Below the pieces are notes generated by a model. The model was not told the DNA's origin and searched no databases. It saw nothing but the letters and a program-made list of their open reading frames with translations. The position numbers were made by a program, and so were the translations under genes. This document shows, in pieces, positions 8,934-17,990 of a stretch of DNA of 64,000 nucleotides (positions are counted from its first letter, which is position 1; each line of letters begins with the position of its first letter). Source of the DNA: Nocardia bovistercoris (GTDB taxonomy: Bacteria > Actinomycetota > Actinomycetes > Mycobacteriales > Mycobacteriaceae); the NCBI RefSeq assembly GCF_015674855.1, contig NZ_JADMLG010000003.1, positions 601,934-665,933 of the forward strand, read 5' to 3'.

Positions 8934-8951
8934 CTAGAACGATCTTTCTAG
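8934..8951. promoter_or_regulatory. Perfect palindrome, candidate TetR operator
   Basis: CTAGAA and TTCTAG form perfect 6-bp arms around the spacer cgatct. The site lies 15 bases upstream of the alcohol dehydrogenase ATG and 23 bases before the nitrilase ATG, so one regulator could control both. LmrA/YxaF-type sites are also TAGA/TCTA based, which fits the TetR gene at 7076-7681. Confidence 0.55.
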
Positions 8952-8974
8952 TCAAGCCTGCCTAGCATCGAAGA

Positions 8975-9903
8975 ATGAGAATCGCCGCCGCACAAGCCCG
9001 CCCGGTCTGGCTCGACCCGACCGCGGGGACCGCGACCGTCGTGGACTGGCTCACCCGGGCCGCCGCGGCCGACGTCGACCTGGTCGCGTTCCCCGAGACC
9101 TTCCTGTCCGGCTATCCCGTCTGGTTGGCCCGCACCGGCGGCGCGCGCTTCGACAACCCGGACCAGAAGGCCGCCTACGCCTACTACCTCGACGCCGCCG
9201 TCACCCTCGACGGACCACACCTGGCCACCATCCGCGCGGCCGTCGCCGACCTTGGCGTCTTCTGCTATCTCGGCATCACCGAACGCGTGCGCGGCACCGT
9301 GTACTGCACGCTCGTCGCCATCGACCCGACGCGCGGCCTGGTCGGCGCGCACCGCAAACTGGTGCCGACCCACGAGGAGCGACTGGTGTGGGGCATGGGC
9401 GACGGCAACGGCCTGCGCACCCACCCGGTGGGCGAATTCCGCGCGAGCGGGCTCTCGTGCTGGGAGAACTGGATGCCGCAGGCCCGCCACGCCCTCTACG
9501 CCGACGGCGCCACCCTGCACGTCTCGACCTGGCCCGGCTCGGTCCGCAACACCCGCGACATCACCCGGTTCATCGCGATGGAAGGTCGCCTCTACGCACT
9601 GGCCGTCGGCGCCGTCCTCGACTACGCCGACCTACCCGCCGACTTCCACTGCGTGACGCCCTGCTCGCGGTCGGCAAACCCAGCGGCTACGACGGCGGCT
9701 CCGCCATCGCGGCCCCCGACGGCACGTGGATCGTCGAGCCCGTCGTCGGCGAGGAACGACTCGTCATCGCCGACATCGACCCGGCCGTGGTCGCCGGGCA
9801 GCGCCAGAACTTCGACCCCACCGGCCACTACTCCCGCCCCGACGTCTTCTCCGTCACCGTCGACCGAACCCGCCGCACCGCGACGACCTTCTTGGACGAA
9901 TAA
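8975..9903 (+). pseudogene. Nitrilase/carbon-nitrogen hydrolase with a one-base frameshift
   Basis: The first 225 residues are a clear nitrilase-superfamily enzyme with the full catalytic triad: Glu in FPETF, Lys in HRKLVPT and Cys in LSCWENWMP. Near 9651 the homology moves to another frame, where the missing C-terminus (RDALLAVGKPSGYDGGSAIA, ending TTFLDE) continues to a stop at 9903. The intact first frame instead gives a Ser/Pro/Thr-rich nonsense tail to 9916. Restoring one G at 9651 (tgcgt to tggcgt) would give an unbroken protein reading DFHWRDALLAVG. This is either a real inactivating deletion or a sequencing error. The enzyme would hydrolyse a nitrile or amide. Confidence 0.8.
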
Positions 9904-9933
9904 CCCAGCCGGGTAAGTGTTCTCGCAGCAACC
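9889..9933 (+). repeat. Copy A of the 45-bp nitrilase 3' end repeat
   Basis: This covers the last codons of the nitrilase (FLDE, stop) and 30 bases beyond. It matches 12749-12793 at 38 of 45 positions without gaps. The two copies bracket the four-gene ESX-like cassette. Confidence 0.75.
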
Positions 9934-10173
9934 AGAGCGGTGCCGGATCCGTCACGGACACATCTACCCGACTACAGCGAGTTCGAGTACTGGGACCTGT
10001 AGCACCCCTCCCACCGGGCACCGAGCCGATTGACAAACCGCACCTTCGCGAGACAAGGTGGTCGCGTCCGCCGATCGGCGGTTACTGCACGAACGGGGGG
10101 GTTCATCGATCATGCCTATTCCGGATCGACCGGTGCGGTGCGCATCGGCGATCGGCGACCATCGCGAGGTACG

Positions 10174-11124
10174 GTGACGGCGGGCGGGTTCTACAACCAT
10201 TACGACGACCCGGACGAGTACTGGGACGAGGAACCTCTTCGGCCGCTACCGAAAGCCTCCCCCGCCGCGCCTCGTCATCACCTGCCTGCGCAGGCTCCCT
10301 CGCCGGTCGCCCGTCCTGGCTCGTTCGGCCTATCGGAGCCACTTGCACCGAGTTCCGCGCCTCCCAACCGGGGATCTGCCGCGCCACGACCATCGGCGTC
10401 GATCGAATCGCCGAACGGGACGACGATTTTCGACAGCCTCATGGGCGACCTGACCACACTGCAACACCGAATCCTCGATCAGGCCGCCGAATACGAGTGG
10501 ATCGATGAGATCAGCCGCTCGATGGAACGTGTGGGACAAGACCCGAGCGGCGCGGTGCACACCGCTCTGGATCGGCGCAACTTTCCGACGAAATTCGTGG
10601 TCGCGCGTGATTGGCAGGCGCGACTGGGCGAACGTCGCCTCGATGCCGCCATCATGGAGGCGGTCGGGATCGCTTTCGCGGACGGCTGGCGCAAGGCCAC
10701 CGAAGAGGTGAAGAATGCTGTGCAGCGCGGTGAGCGGCGCCGAGTTCCCGCCACGACGAGTGAAATAGGCACCGCTGCGCTCCCCGGGCGAGATGTGGGT
10801 GATCTGATCGAGGACATACTTTCGATGACATCGGCCGCTGCCGTGCCGGCTGGTTCGACCGATTCGGGCGTGGCATCGGGTCACGACGCATTCGTATGGT
10901 TCGAATTCTCCGACTACGGACTCTCGGCTTGCGGAATCGATCAGAGCTGGGCACTACGGCATCCGGCGAGTCAGATCACGACGAATATCAACAACCGGTT
11001 GATCGCAGACAGAGATCGCTTCGCTGCGGAGAGCAGAACGAAACCGAGGACCAGCGATCTGTTGGCAGCCACCGAGCAGTTGGTCGGATTGCTTCAGGAC
11101 AAAAATCGGATGAGGGGGCGTTGA
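10174..11124 (+). CDS. Hypothetical protein of an ESX-like cassette, possibly YbaB/EbfC-like
   Basis: A 316-aa protein of unknown function. The GTG at 10174 follows a GAGGT by a short spacing; the frame is open back to 10030, but that extension looks unlike protein. The N-terminus is acidic and aromatic (HYDDPDEYWDEE), followed by a Pro/Ala-rich stretch. The middle (about residues 90-190, with LTTLQHRILDQAAEYEWID and LDAAIMEAVGIAFADGWRKA) has the helix-strand-helix pattern of YbaB/EbfC-like proteins that accompany WXG genes in actinobacteria. That assignment is tentative. Its stop overlaps the next start by one base (TGATG). Confidence 0.6.
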   Translation: MTAGGFYNHYDDPDEYWDEEPLRPLPKASPAAPRHHLPAQAPSPVARPGSFGLSEPLAPSSAPPNRGSAAPRPSASIESPNGTTIFDSLMGDLTTLQHRILDQAAEYEWIDEISRSMERVGQDPSGAVHTALDRRNFPTKFVVARDWQARLGERRLDAAIMEAVGIAFADGWRKATEEVKNAVQRGERRRVPATTSEIGTAALPGRDVGDLIEDILSMTSAAAVPAGSTDSGVASGHDAFVWFEFSDYGLSACGIDQSWALRHPASQITTNINNRLIADRDRFAAESRTKPRTSDLLAATEQLVGLLQDKNRMRGR

Positions 11125-11435
11125 TGGCGCCGACAGCGCAGCAGATATCAGTGGCACTCGGCGCCCTGCGGTCACAGGCCACGGGTTGGGCGGACAGGTC
11201 CACAGAGACGGGCAAGTTGGCGACCGAGGTATCGGACTACAGATACACCGAGCGAGAGGCCGGGCTCTTCCGCGGCTTCATAGACGAGTACGACCAGATC
11301 ATAGACCTGCTGCAGAGCCGACTGAAGGAGGGGGCGACGGCGATGGGCGAGATAGCGGGAACCCTGAATACGGTCGCCCAGGTCTACGAGCAGGAGGATC
11401 TCGCTCGGGAACACGAGATCCGCAACCTGTACTGA
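11124..11435 (+). CDS. ESX/EspC-like small secreted protein
   Basis: A 103-aa, mostly helical protein with no signal peptide, preceded by a GAGGGGG ribosome site and coupled to the upstream gene. It has the length and helical pattern of EspC/WXG100-like type VII substrates. Near the C-terminus lies Y-E-Q-E-D (Tyr88 to Asp92), matching the YxxxD/E signal used for ESX export. A canonical WxG turn is not visible, although GW-A is present at 21-23. It is probably the partner of the WXG-bearing protein encoded next. No secretion ATPase or EccC-type gene occurs in the window. Confidence 0.6.
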   Translation: MAPTAQQISVALGALRSQATGWADRSTETGKLATEVSDYRYTEREAGLFRGFIDEYDQIIDLLQSRLKEGATAMGEIAGTLNTVAQVYEQEDLAREHEIRNLY

Positions 11436-11450
11436 CTCGAAGGAAATTCC

Positions 11451-12248
11451 ATGGAACTATCCGTCGCACAGATGCAACAAATAGCCGAGGATCTCGTCGA
11501 CAAGGTCGGGGAACTGTCGGGAATGCCGGACAAGATTCAGGTCGCATTCAACGACGCGGCAAAAATGCCCTACGTGCGCTACGTTCTGCGTATCGACGAC
11601 GAAATAATGGAGCTGGGCAAGAAGTTCGCGAACGCCGTGCGCGAGTTGTGGAACAAGTTCGTCGAGTCCTTGAAGGGCATCGCGGCGCCCGCGTTCTTCA
11701 TCAGTACCTCTTACGACTGGCTCGATGTCGCTGGACAAGCGAACAAGATGGCCGGCGGGCTGGAAGACACAGCCGTGAAGGTCGACGGATACTGGCAGGG
11801 CGCTGCGGCGAAGGCATATGCCGATGCCATTACCCCACAGAAGACCGCCGTAGCACGAATCGGCACGGTCGCGAACGCATGCCGGACCGCGATGCTCACC
11901 ATCGGTGGCGCCGGAGTCGCATTCTATGCGTCGTTGTTGGGAGTGGTGCTGTCCCTCGTCATCGAGGCGACGATGGAGGTCGCCGCGGCGGGATCCGGAA
12001 TCGGTGCGATTCCGGCAGGTGTCGCAGGCCTGGTCACCACCGCGAAGTTCGCGACAATGGTGGTCACCGCCATCACCGGAATGGTCGCGATCCTCAATTC
12101 GGAAATTACTCAGGCGCAGGCTCTTCAGGTCGAGTTGGACAATCCTCAGGGATTCCCTTCCGGCCATTGGCCCACATCGAATTCGGGGGGTTACAGCGAT
12201 GCGACTGTTACTGACGCAGACGCGGACTGGTCGGTGAAGACGGCCTGA
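11451..12248 (+). CDS. WXG-motif protein with hydrophobic C-terminal half
   Basis: A 265-aa protein. The N-terminal 140 residues are amphipathic helices with a Trp-Gln-Gly at 115-117 (DGYWQGAAAKAYADAI), the WxG turn of WXG100-type proteins. Hydrophobic stretches follow at about 148-172 and 185-215, so the protein could insert in a membrane. The last 35 residues are polar. ESX effectors with an N-terminal WXG or LXG helical pair and a variable C-terminus have this layout, but no toxin motif is seen. It follows the EspC-like gene by 15 bases and ends in a TGATG overlap with the next gene. Confidence 0.6.
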   Translation: MELSVAQMQQIAEDLVDKVGELSGMPDKIQVAFNDAAKMPYVRYVLRIDDEIMELGKKFANAVRELWNKFVESLKGIAAPAFFISTSYDWLDVAGQANKMAGGLEDTAVKVDGYWQGAAAKAYADAITPQKTAVARIGTVANACRTAMLTIGGAGVAFYASLLGVVLSLVIEATMEVAAAGSGIGAIPAGVAGLVTTAKFATMVVTAITGMVAILNSEITQAQALQVELDNPQGFPSGHWPTSNSGGYSDATVTDADADWSVKTA

Positions 12249-12694
12249 TGACTGCTGACTCGCGTGGTGATGCGGCGGCGGTGCGCCGTCTCACTCGGAT
12301 CAGGATCGGGGCGGCGACGGCGTGTTCGCTGCTCATGTTGGCGATTTCATTTGGTCTCGCTCTGTTGCTGCGCGAGGCCGATTCACCCACCGCCGCCGAC
12401 GCCGCGGCGATATGGGTTCCCGTCGTCTCCGCGCTGATCTTCCTCGGCGTCGGCGTGCTGCTGTTTCGCGGGCGTGCGGGCAGGGTCGCGACTCGTGTCG
12501 CCGAGATGGTGCTGTGGGTCGACTTCACGGCGCTGGCCGTGGGGGCGGTCGCGCTGCTCGCGATCGGGAAGATATCGGCGGTGCTCTGGTTGACGGCACT
12601 CGCCTTCGGATTCGATCTCGCGGTGCAGTTGCGGTTCTCGCGCCGCGACGGTGCCCCGTCGCCTCGGGGCCGTGTCGAGCATCGGCGTCTCTGA
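12248..12694 (+). CDS. Four-helix membrane protein of the ESX-like cassette
   Basis: A 148-aa protein with four predicted membrane helices (about residues 20-41, 54-74, 83-104 and 108-128) and a basic C-terminal tail. It starts on the last base of the preceding stop, so it is translationally coupled to the WXG-motif gene. No family is recognised. By position it could be an immunity-like or membrane partner of the upstream protein, but nothing in the sequence proves this. Confidence 0.6.
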   Translation: MTADSRGDAAAVRRLTRIRIGAATACSLLMLAISFGLALLLREADSPTAADAAAIWVPVVSALIFLGVGVLLFRGRAGRVATRVAEMVLWVDFTALAVGAVALLAIGKISAVLWLTALAFGFDLAVQLRFSRRDGAPSPRGRVEHRRL

Positions 12695-12748
12695 GCGGCG
12701 TCGAGCCATTCGAGGTTCTCGACCGACGGCGCCTGCCACAGGTCGAAC

Positions 12749-12793
12749 TTCCTCGACGAATGACCCAGCCGGATAGGGGTTCTCGCGGCAACC
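12749..12793 (+). repeat. Copy B of the 45-bp nitrilase 3' end repeat
   Basis: This is the second copy of the sequence at 9889-9933. It still encodes FLDE followed by a stop (tga in place of taa). Weaker similarity to nitrilase continues upstream to about 12705, with a small internal deletion, so it looks like a decayed duplicate of the nitrilase 3' end. Confidence 0.7.
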
Positions 12794-12821
12794 CGAAAGT
12801 CCGGTCGGCGGCGCGGTCCGT

Positions 12822-14729
12822 CTACGTTTCCGCGGCGAGACCCGCGCCGACCGGCGCGACGCCTTGACGGGCGCGCAGGAGTTTCAGGGTTTGTTCGACC
12901 AGGTCATCGATGTCGGCGCCGGTGGTGTCGATGATCAGGTCGGGGGCGACCGGCGGTTCGTAGGGTGCGTCGATGCCGGTCATGCCCTTCAGTTCGCCCG
13001 CGCGCGCTCTCGCGTAGAGCCCCTTGGGATCTCGGCGTTCGCATTCGGCCAGCGGGGTGGCGACGTAGACCTCGAGGAAGAGCAGGTCGGCGGCGGCGTG
13101 GAGTTCGCGGGCGATGGCGCGGTCGGATTCCAGCGGAGAGACCAGCGATGCGATCGAGATTACGCCCGCGTCGGCGAACAGGCGGGCGAGATGACCGACC
13201 CGCCGGATGTTCTCGGCCCGGTCGCCCGGCGAGAAACCGAGATCGTCGGACAGGCCGTGCCGGATATTGTCGCCGTCGAGCAGGTAGGCCGACTGCCCCG
13301 ATTCGACGAGCACGCGCTCCAGCGCGACCGCAACGGTCGACTTCCCGGAGGCGGGCAGACCGGTGAACCACAGTGTGGCGCCGCGCTGTCCGGTGACCGC
13401 CCAGCGATGGTTGCGTTCCAGCGAGGACCGATGCCACTTGACATTGCGGCGAATCGGGTTGCCCGGCTGGACCTCTCGCGCTTCGATGATCGTGCCCGCG
13501 GCGACCGTGTCGTTGGAGCTCTCGTCGATGAGGACGAACGCGCCCGCGTCCTTGTTCTCGGAGTACCGGTCGGCGATCACCACCGAACTGGTGCGCAACG
13601 TGACCGAGCCGATGTCGTTGAGCGCCAACTCCGTCGGGCTGTCGTGCTCGTCGAGGGTCTCCGGGTCGAGCCGGGTGTGCAGCGCCTGCACGGTGGCGCG
13701 CACGGTGGAGGTGGTGTGTTTGAGCGAGAGCCTGCTGCCCGCGCGCAACGGGGTCGAACCGAGCCAGCACACGATCGCGTCGAGTTCGCGGGCCCGAACC
13801 GGTTGCGGCGCATCGGGATCGCCGCTGATCAGCACCGCACCGCGGCCGACGTCGATATTGTCGGCGAGTTCCAGCGACACCGAAAGCGGTGCGACCGCGA
13901 CGGTTCGGTTGTCGTCGAGGGTGTCCACCGCGGTCACCACGGTCTGCGCGCCCGAGGGCAGCACGGTGACGCTGTCCCCAACGGCGACGGTGCCCGCGGA
14001 GAGCCTGCCGGTGTAGCGGCGGCGCTCCCCCTGCGCGGGGCGCGAGACCCACTGCACGGGCAGCCGGAGCTGGCGGTGATCGGCGTGCGGGGCGACGAGT
14101 TCGATCGATTCGAGGTATTCGAGCAAGGTCGGCCCGGTGTACCAGGGGGTGTTCGGCGAGCGGTGCACCACGTTGTCGCCGTCCTTGGCGGCGATCGGGA
14201 TGACCCGCACCTCGGCGGCGTCGAGCCGGTCGGTGACCCGGTGGATCTGTTCGCTGACCTCGGCGTAGCGGTCGTGGTCGTAGCCGGTGAGGTCGATCTT
14301 GTTGACCGCAGCCACCAGGTGTTTGATGCCGAGCAGTGACGCGATGCGGGCGTGGCGACGGGTCTGGCGCAGCACACCCGCGGTGGCGTCGACGACCAGC
14401 ACCGCGACGTGCGCGGTGGACGCACCGGTGAACATGTTGCGGGTGTAGTGCTCGTGTCCCGGCGTGTCGGCGAGGATGTAGCTGCGGGTGTCGGTGGAGA
14501 AGAACCGGTAGGCGACATCGATGGTGATGCCCTGTTCGCGTTCGGCGCGCAGCCCGTCCGAGAGCGCGGCCAGATCGGGGACGCCGTCCGGGCCGACCAC
14601 CGCTTCCAGATGGTCGGTCGGCAGACTGTCGGTGTCGTAGAGCAGCCTGCCGATGAGCGTGCTCTTCCCGTCGTCCACCGATCCGGCGGTGGCGAGCCGA
14701 AGCAGTTGTCTCGGTGCGTATTCGGTCAT
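12822..14729 (-). CDS. cysNC: Bifunctional sulfate adenylyltransferase subunit 1 / APS kinase
   Basis: A 635-aa fusion that makes PAPS. Residues 1-430 are the CysN GTPase, with a P-loop GSVDDGKST (16-24), DTPGHEHY and NKID. They drive ATP sulfurylase together with CysD. The C-terminal part is CysC, APS kinase, with its P-loop GLPASGKST and DGDNIRHGL. The ATG at 14729 overlaps the cysD stop by one base (TGATG). Fusion of N and C is normal in mycobacteria. No PAPS reductase lies here, and the operon begins with a sulfotransferase, so the PAPS is probably meant for sulfation rather than cysteine synthesis. Confidence 0.95.
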   Translation of the reverse strand: MTEYAPRQLLRLATAGSVDDGKSTLIGRLLYDTDSLPTDHLEAVVGPDGVPDLAALSDGLRAEREQGITIDVAYRFFSTDTRSYILADTPGHEHYTRNMFTGASTAHVAVLVVDATAGVLRQTRRHARIASLLGIKHLVAAVNKIDLTGYDHDRYAEVSEQIHRVTDRLDAAEVRVIPIAAKDGDNVVHRSPNTPWYTGPTLLEYLESIELVAPHADHRQLRLPVQWVSRPAQGERRRYTGRLSAGTVAVGDSVTVLPSGAQTVVTAVDTLDDNRTVAVAPLSVSLELADNIDVGRGAVLISGDPDAPQPVRARELDAIVCWLGSTPLRAGSRLSLKHTTSTVRATVQALHTRLDPETLDEHDSPTELALNDIGSVTLRTSSVVIADRYSENKDAGAFVLIDESSNDTVAAGTIIEAREVQPGNPIRRNVKWHRSSLERNHRWAVTGQRGATLWFTGLPASGKSTVAVALERVLVESGQSAYLLDGDNIRHGLSDDLGFSPGDRAENIRRVGHLARLFADAGVISIASLVSPLESDRAIARELHAAADLLFLEVYVATPLAECERRDPKGLYARARAGELKGMTGIDAPYEPPVAPDLIIDTTGADIDDLVEQTLKLLRARQGVAPVGAGLAAET

Positions 14730-15661
14730 CAGAAGTACCCCTCCCGCTTGCGGTCCTCCATCGCGGCGGCGGAGGTGCGATCGTCGGCGCGGGTCTCGCC
14801 GCGCTCGGAGACCGTCGACGCGCCGATCTCGGCGATCACGGCGGCGATGTCGGCGGCCTCGGAACGCACCGCGCCGGTGATCGTGAGGTCGCCGACGGTG
14901 CGGTAGCGGACCCGCTGCACCGAGACCGGCTCGCCCGCGCCCGGCGTGGTGAATCGCGAAGTGGCCAAAAGCAATCCGTCGCGTTCGAAGACCTCGCGCT
15001 CGTGCGCGAAGTAGATCGGCGGGAGCTCGAGGCCCTCCAACTGGATGTAGCGCCAGATGTCGAGTTCGGTCCAGTTGCTGAGCGGGAACACCCGCACCTG
15101 CTCGCCGGGCCGGATCCGGCCGTTGTACAGCGACCACGGTTCCGGGCGTTGTGCGCGCGGGTCCCACTGGCCGAATTCGTCGCGGAAGCTCAGCACCCGT
15201 TCCTTGGCCCGCGCGCGTTCCTCGTCGCGGCGCGCGCCGCCGAAGGCCGCGTCGAATCCGCCGTCCTCCAGCGCGTCGAGCAGGGTGCGGATCTGGAGCC
15301 GGTTGCGAGAACCGTTGGGGCCGCCCACTTCCTTGACGCGACCACGGTCGATGGATTCCTGGACCGATGCGACGACGAGCCGATGCCCGGCCCGCTCGAT
15401 CCGGCGGTCGCGGAAGGCGATGACCTCGTCGAAGTTGTGTCCGGTGTCGACGTGCAGCACCGGGAACGGCAGCGGCGCCGGCCGAAACGCTTTCTCCGCC
15501 AGGCGAAGCAGCACGATCGAGTCCTTGCCAGCGGAGAACAGCAGCACCGGCCGTTCCAGCTCGGACACGACTTCCCGGATGATGTGCACCGATTCGGCTT
15601 CCAGGATGCGCAGTTCGTCGACCCGCGCGTGGTCGCGTCTGGTTTCCAGTGTCGTTGTCAC
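14729..15661 (-). CDS. cysD: Sulfate adenylyltransferase subunit 2
   Basis: The catalytic subunit of ATP sulfurylase (310 aa), which forms APS from ATP and sulfate. It is a PP-loop ATPase with the motif SAGKDS near residue 44, and has the conserved FGGARRDEE and [16 protein letters not shown] stretches. The GTG start at 15661 lies within a GTGA overlap with the stop of the sulfotransferase. The gene ends in a TGATG overlap with cysNC, so stf0, cysD and cysNC are a tightly coupled operon. Confidence 0.95.
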   Translation of the reverse strand: MTTTLETRRDHARVDELRILEAESVHIIREVVSELERPVLLFSAGKDSIVLLRLAEKAFRPAPLPFPVLHVDTGHNFDEVIAFRDRRIERAGHRLVVASVQESIDRGRVKEVGGPNGSRNRLQIRTLLDALEDGGFDAAFGGARRDEERARAKERVLSFRDEFGQWDPRAQRPEPWSLYNGRIRPGEQVRVFPLSNWTELDIWRYIQLEGLELPPIYFAHEREVFERDGLLLATSRFTTPGAGEPVSVQRVRYRTVGDLTITGAVRSEAADIAAVIAEIGASTVSERGETRADDRTSAAAMEDRKREGYF

Positions 15662-16461
15662 AGTGGGATCCCCTGTTCCGCCGCGTCGATGAGGAATCGC
15701 TCGACCCAGGTGTTGGAGCGCACGTCGGCCTGGCGTTCGAGGACCGGCGCGGGCGCGACCGATGGATCGAGTCCGAGTTCGAGCAGCACCTTGCCGACCG
15801 CCGCGGTCGAATCCGCTGCCAGGTCGCGGTAATTCACCTCGAGCGGCGTGATGGACTCGGCCGCGAACCATTCGCGCCAGCGCGCGTCCTGTTCCTTCAG
15901 GATGCGCAGCAGATGCGCGATACCGAGCACGTGGTAGCGGGCGGTGTCACCGGAGCCGCGGGCCGCGGGCGCGCGCCAGACCCTGGTCTGCACCGCCCGC
16001 CAGAACGAGACGGCCTGGTGGACCTTGTCCGGGCGGTGCACGTGGACGAACAGCGGTTCCTCACCGAGTACGTCGACGATCGCCGCGCGCAGGCCCGTGC
16101 CGCTGCGTTCGGGCAGACCCGCGGCGCGGTCGAGCAGCAGCGGTGTCTGGTTCCACATGAGTTTGCCGCCCCAGATCCCGTTGGAGCTGCGGCCTTCTCG
16201 CCGGATCCGGTCGCGCCACTGCTCGGCGGTCTCGGTACTCGGCTCCCCCGCGCGCAGCGGCGCGAGCAGTTCGAGGACCGACTCGTCCTCGACGCCCGCG
16301 AACCACTGCCGCGGCTGCGGCGCCAGACTCGTCTCCGGCAGGTATTGGAAGAATTCGTGCGGTTCGCCCGCGATTCCGGTCGCGCGCAGCGACTCGACCA
16401 GAAGTGTGCTGCCACTGCGTTGGGAAGCGAGGACGAGATAGGAGCGCGGCCGATCGGACAT
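15658..16461 (-). CDS. stf0: Stf0-type trehalose 2-sulfotransferase
   Basis: A PAPS-dependent sulfotransferase of 267 aa, the size of Mycobacterium tuberculosis Stf0. The N-terminal PAPS-binding motif is [19 protein letters not shown]. Further Stf0 features are [21 protein letters not shown] and [21 protein letters not shown]. Stf0 makes trehalose-2-sulfate, the head group of sulfolipids in M. tuberculosis; the acceptor here is inferred from that homology. The ATG at 16461 is chosen because family similarity begins there. It is the first gene of the operon with cysD and cysNC, with an A/T-rich promoter region at 16462-16562. Confidence 0.93.
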   Translation of the reverse strand: MSDRPRSYLVLASQRSGSTLLVESLRATGIAGEPHEFFQYLPETSLAPQPRQWFAGVEDESVLELLAPLRAGEPSTETAEQWRDRIRREGRSSNGIWGGKLMWNQTPLLLDRAAGLPERSGTGLRAAIVDVLGEEPLFVHVHRPDKVHQAVSFWRAVQTRVWRAPAARGSGDTARYHVLGIAHLLRILKEQDARWREWFAAESITPLEVNYRDLAADSTAAVGKVLLELGLDPSVAPAPVLERQADVRSNTWVERFLIDAAEQGIPL

Positions 16462-16562
16462 GGCCGAAGAATAACAGGATTCGCGGCCGCGCACTTTTCA
16501 GCGAATTCGAATCACGGTGACGAAAAATATTGACTTTTCCGTGATCCGCCATTCTTCGAATA

Positions 16563-17921
16563 TCACGACGAGCTGTCCGCGACGCCGCGATGTTCGCTCA
16601 ACGCCTTGCGCGACGGCAATTCCAGGCCCTTGATCAAGGCGTAGGTCTGGGTGTATCGCTCGGAGATCCTGGTACCGACGAACTCCGACGGGATCACGTC
16701 GCCGGTGCGTTCGCGCCACTCGTGCAGGCGCAGCGCCAACCCCTCGGCGACCTCGAGATACCGGGGGTCGCCGTGTAGGTTGTGCGTCTCCCCTGGATCG
16801 CGGACCAGGTCGTACAGTTCGGATGCCGGACGTTCGCCAGACACCTGATCGGCCACCGCGCGACCGGACGGACTGTCCTCGATGTCCCATGGCAGCTCCA
16901 GGATCGGGCGCCGCGCGTAGTTCTCGATGTAGCTGAACTCCTTGGTCCTGATGGCCCGGATGGGGTCGAAGGCGTCGTGATAGGTCTTCTCGGTGAACAC
17001 CTCCGTGCGGGCGGGGTCGGCGGCGCGGTCGGTGACCAGTTGGGCGGCGTGCGAGATGCCCTGCACATCCTCGGGCACCTCGACGCCGAGCAGTTCGAGC
17101 AGGGTCGGCACCAGGTCGACGCCGCTGAACAGCTCGTCGTAGACCAGCGGCGCGACGCCGAGGCCGGTGGGCGGACGGATGATCACGGTGATGCCGGTGC
17201 CGGGTTCGTAGAGTGTGGATTTGGCGCGCGGGAAGGCGGGCCCGTGATCGGTGAGGAACACCACCCACGTGCTCTCGTCGAGCCCGTTGTCGGCGAGCGC
17301 GTCAAGGATCTCGCCGAGCGCGGCGTCGGCGACCTCGATCGAGCCGTGGAATTCCGCCAGGTCCGCGCGGACTTCCGGGGTATCGGGCAGGTAGTCGGGC
17401 ACCTCGATGGACGCCGCGTCGGCGGGCCGGTACCGATCGGCCGGATAGGGGCGGTGGGTCTCGAAGAATCCGGCGGTGAGCAGGAACGGTTTCGCTGGCG
17501 CGTCCGAGAGCCAGGTGCGCACCCTGTCCACGACGTACTCGCAGTAGGAGTTGGTGACGTCGTACTCGTCGAAACCGAGCCGCCGCGGGAACGAGGACTC
17601 GTGCTGCATGCCGAACAGCGCGGTGTGCCAGCCTGTTCGCGAGAGGATTGCCGGCAGCGTCGAAACCTCCGGCCGATACTCCCAGCCGTGGTGGGCCAGC
17701 CCGACGAGGCCGTTGCTGTGCGGGTACCGGCCGGTGAACAGCGACCCGCGCGACGGCGAGCACAGCGGGGCCGTTGCGTGTGCGCGGGTGCACAGCACGC
17801 CCTCGGCGGCCAGCGCGTCGGCGCGCGGACTGCGCACCGAATCGTGACCGTAGACTCCGAGATGCCGACCGAGGTCGTGCCAATGGACGATAACGACGTT
17901 TTCCGCGGAACGTTCGGTCAT
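16563..17921 (-). CDS. Type I sulfatase (formylglycine dependent)
   Basis: An arylsulfatase-family hydrolase of 452 aa without a signal peptide. The active-site sequence is CSPSRGSLFTGR, and Cys54 would be oxidised to formylglycine. The N-terminal metal motif is HDLG in place of the more common DDLG, as in some other members. The second metal site is FLTDHGPAFPRAK. GGGAG precision aside, the GGGAG five bases before the ATG supports the start. It lies just upstream of stf0 and divergent from the formylglycine-generating enzyme that should activate it. A stf0-sulfatase pair also occurs in M. tuberculosis (Rv0295c/Rv0296c). The substrate is probably a sulfate ester related to the Stf0 product. 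Confidence 0.92.
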   Translation of the reverse strand: MTERSAENVVIVHWHDLGRHLGVYGHDSVRSPRADALAAEGVLCTRAHATAPLCSPSRGSLFTGRYPHSNGLVGLAHHGWEYRPEVSTLPAILSRTGWHTALFGMQHESSFPRRLGFDEYDVTNSYCEYVVDRVRTWLSDAPAKPFLLTAGFFETHRPYPADRYRPADAASIEVPDYLPDTPEVRADLAEFHGSIEVADAALGEILDALADNGLDESTWVVFLTDHGPAFPRAKSTLYEPGTGITVIIRPPTGLGVAPLVYDELFSGVDLVPTLLELLGVEVPEDVQGISHAAQLVTDRAADPARTEVFTEKTYHDAFDPIRAIRTKEFSYIENYARRPILELPWDIEDSPSGRAVADQVSGERPASELYDLVRDPGETHNLHGDPRYLEVAEGLALRLHEWRERTGDVIPSEFVGTRISERYTQTYALIKGLELPSRKALSEHRGVADSSS

Positions 17922-17990
17922 CGATACTCCCAGCCCATGTTGTTCGTGGATCGCGCGTGATCACGGTCGAACCGCGCGCCATAATCGGGT

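Noticed and set aside
12864..14339. 491-codon plus-strand open frame opposite cysNC
   Set aside because: cysNC has full motifs on the other strand; this frame has none.
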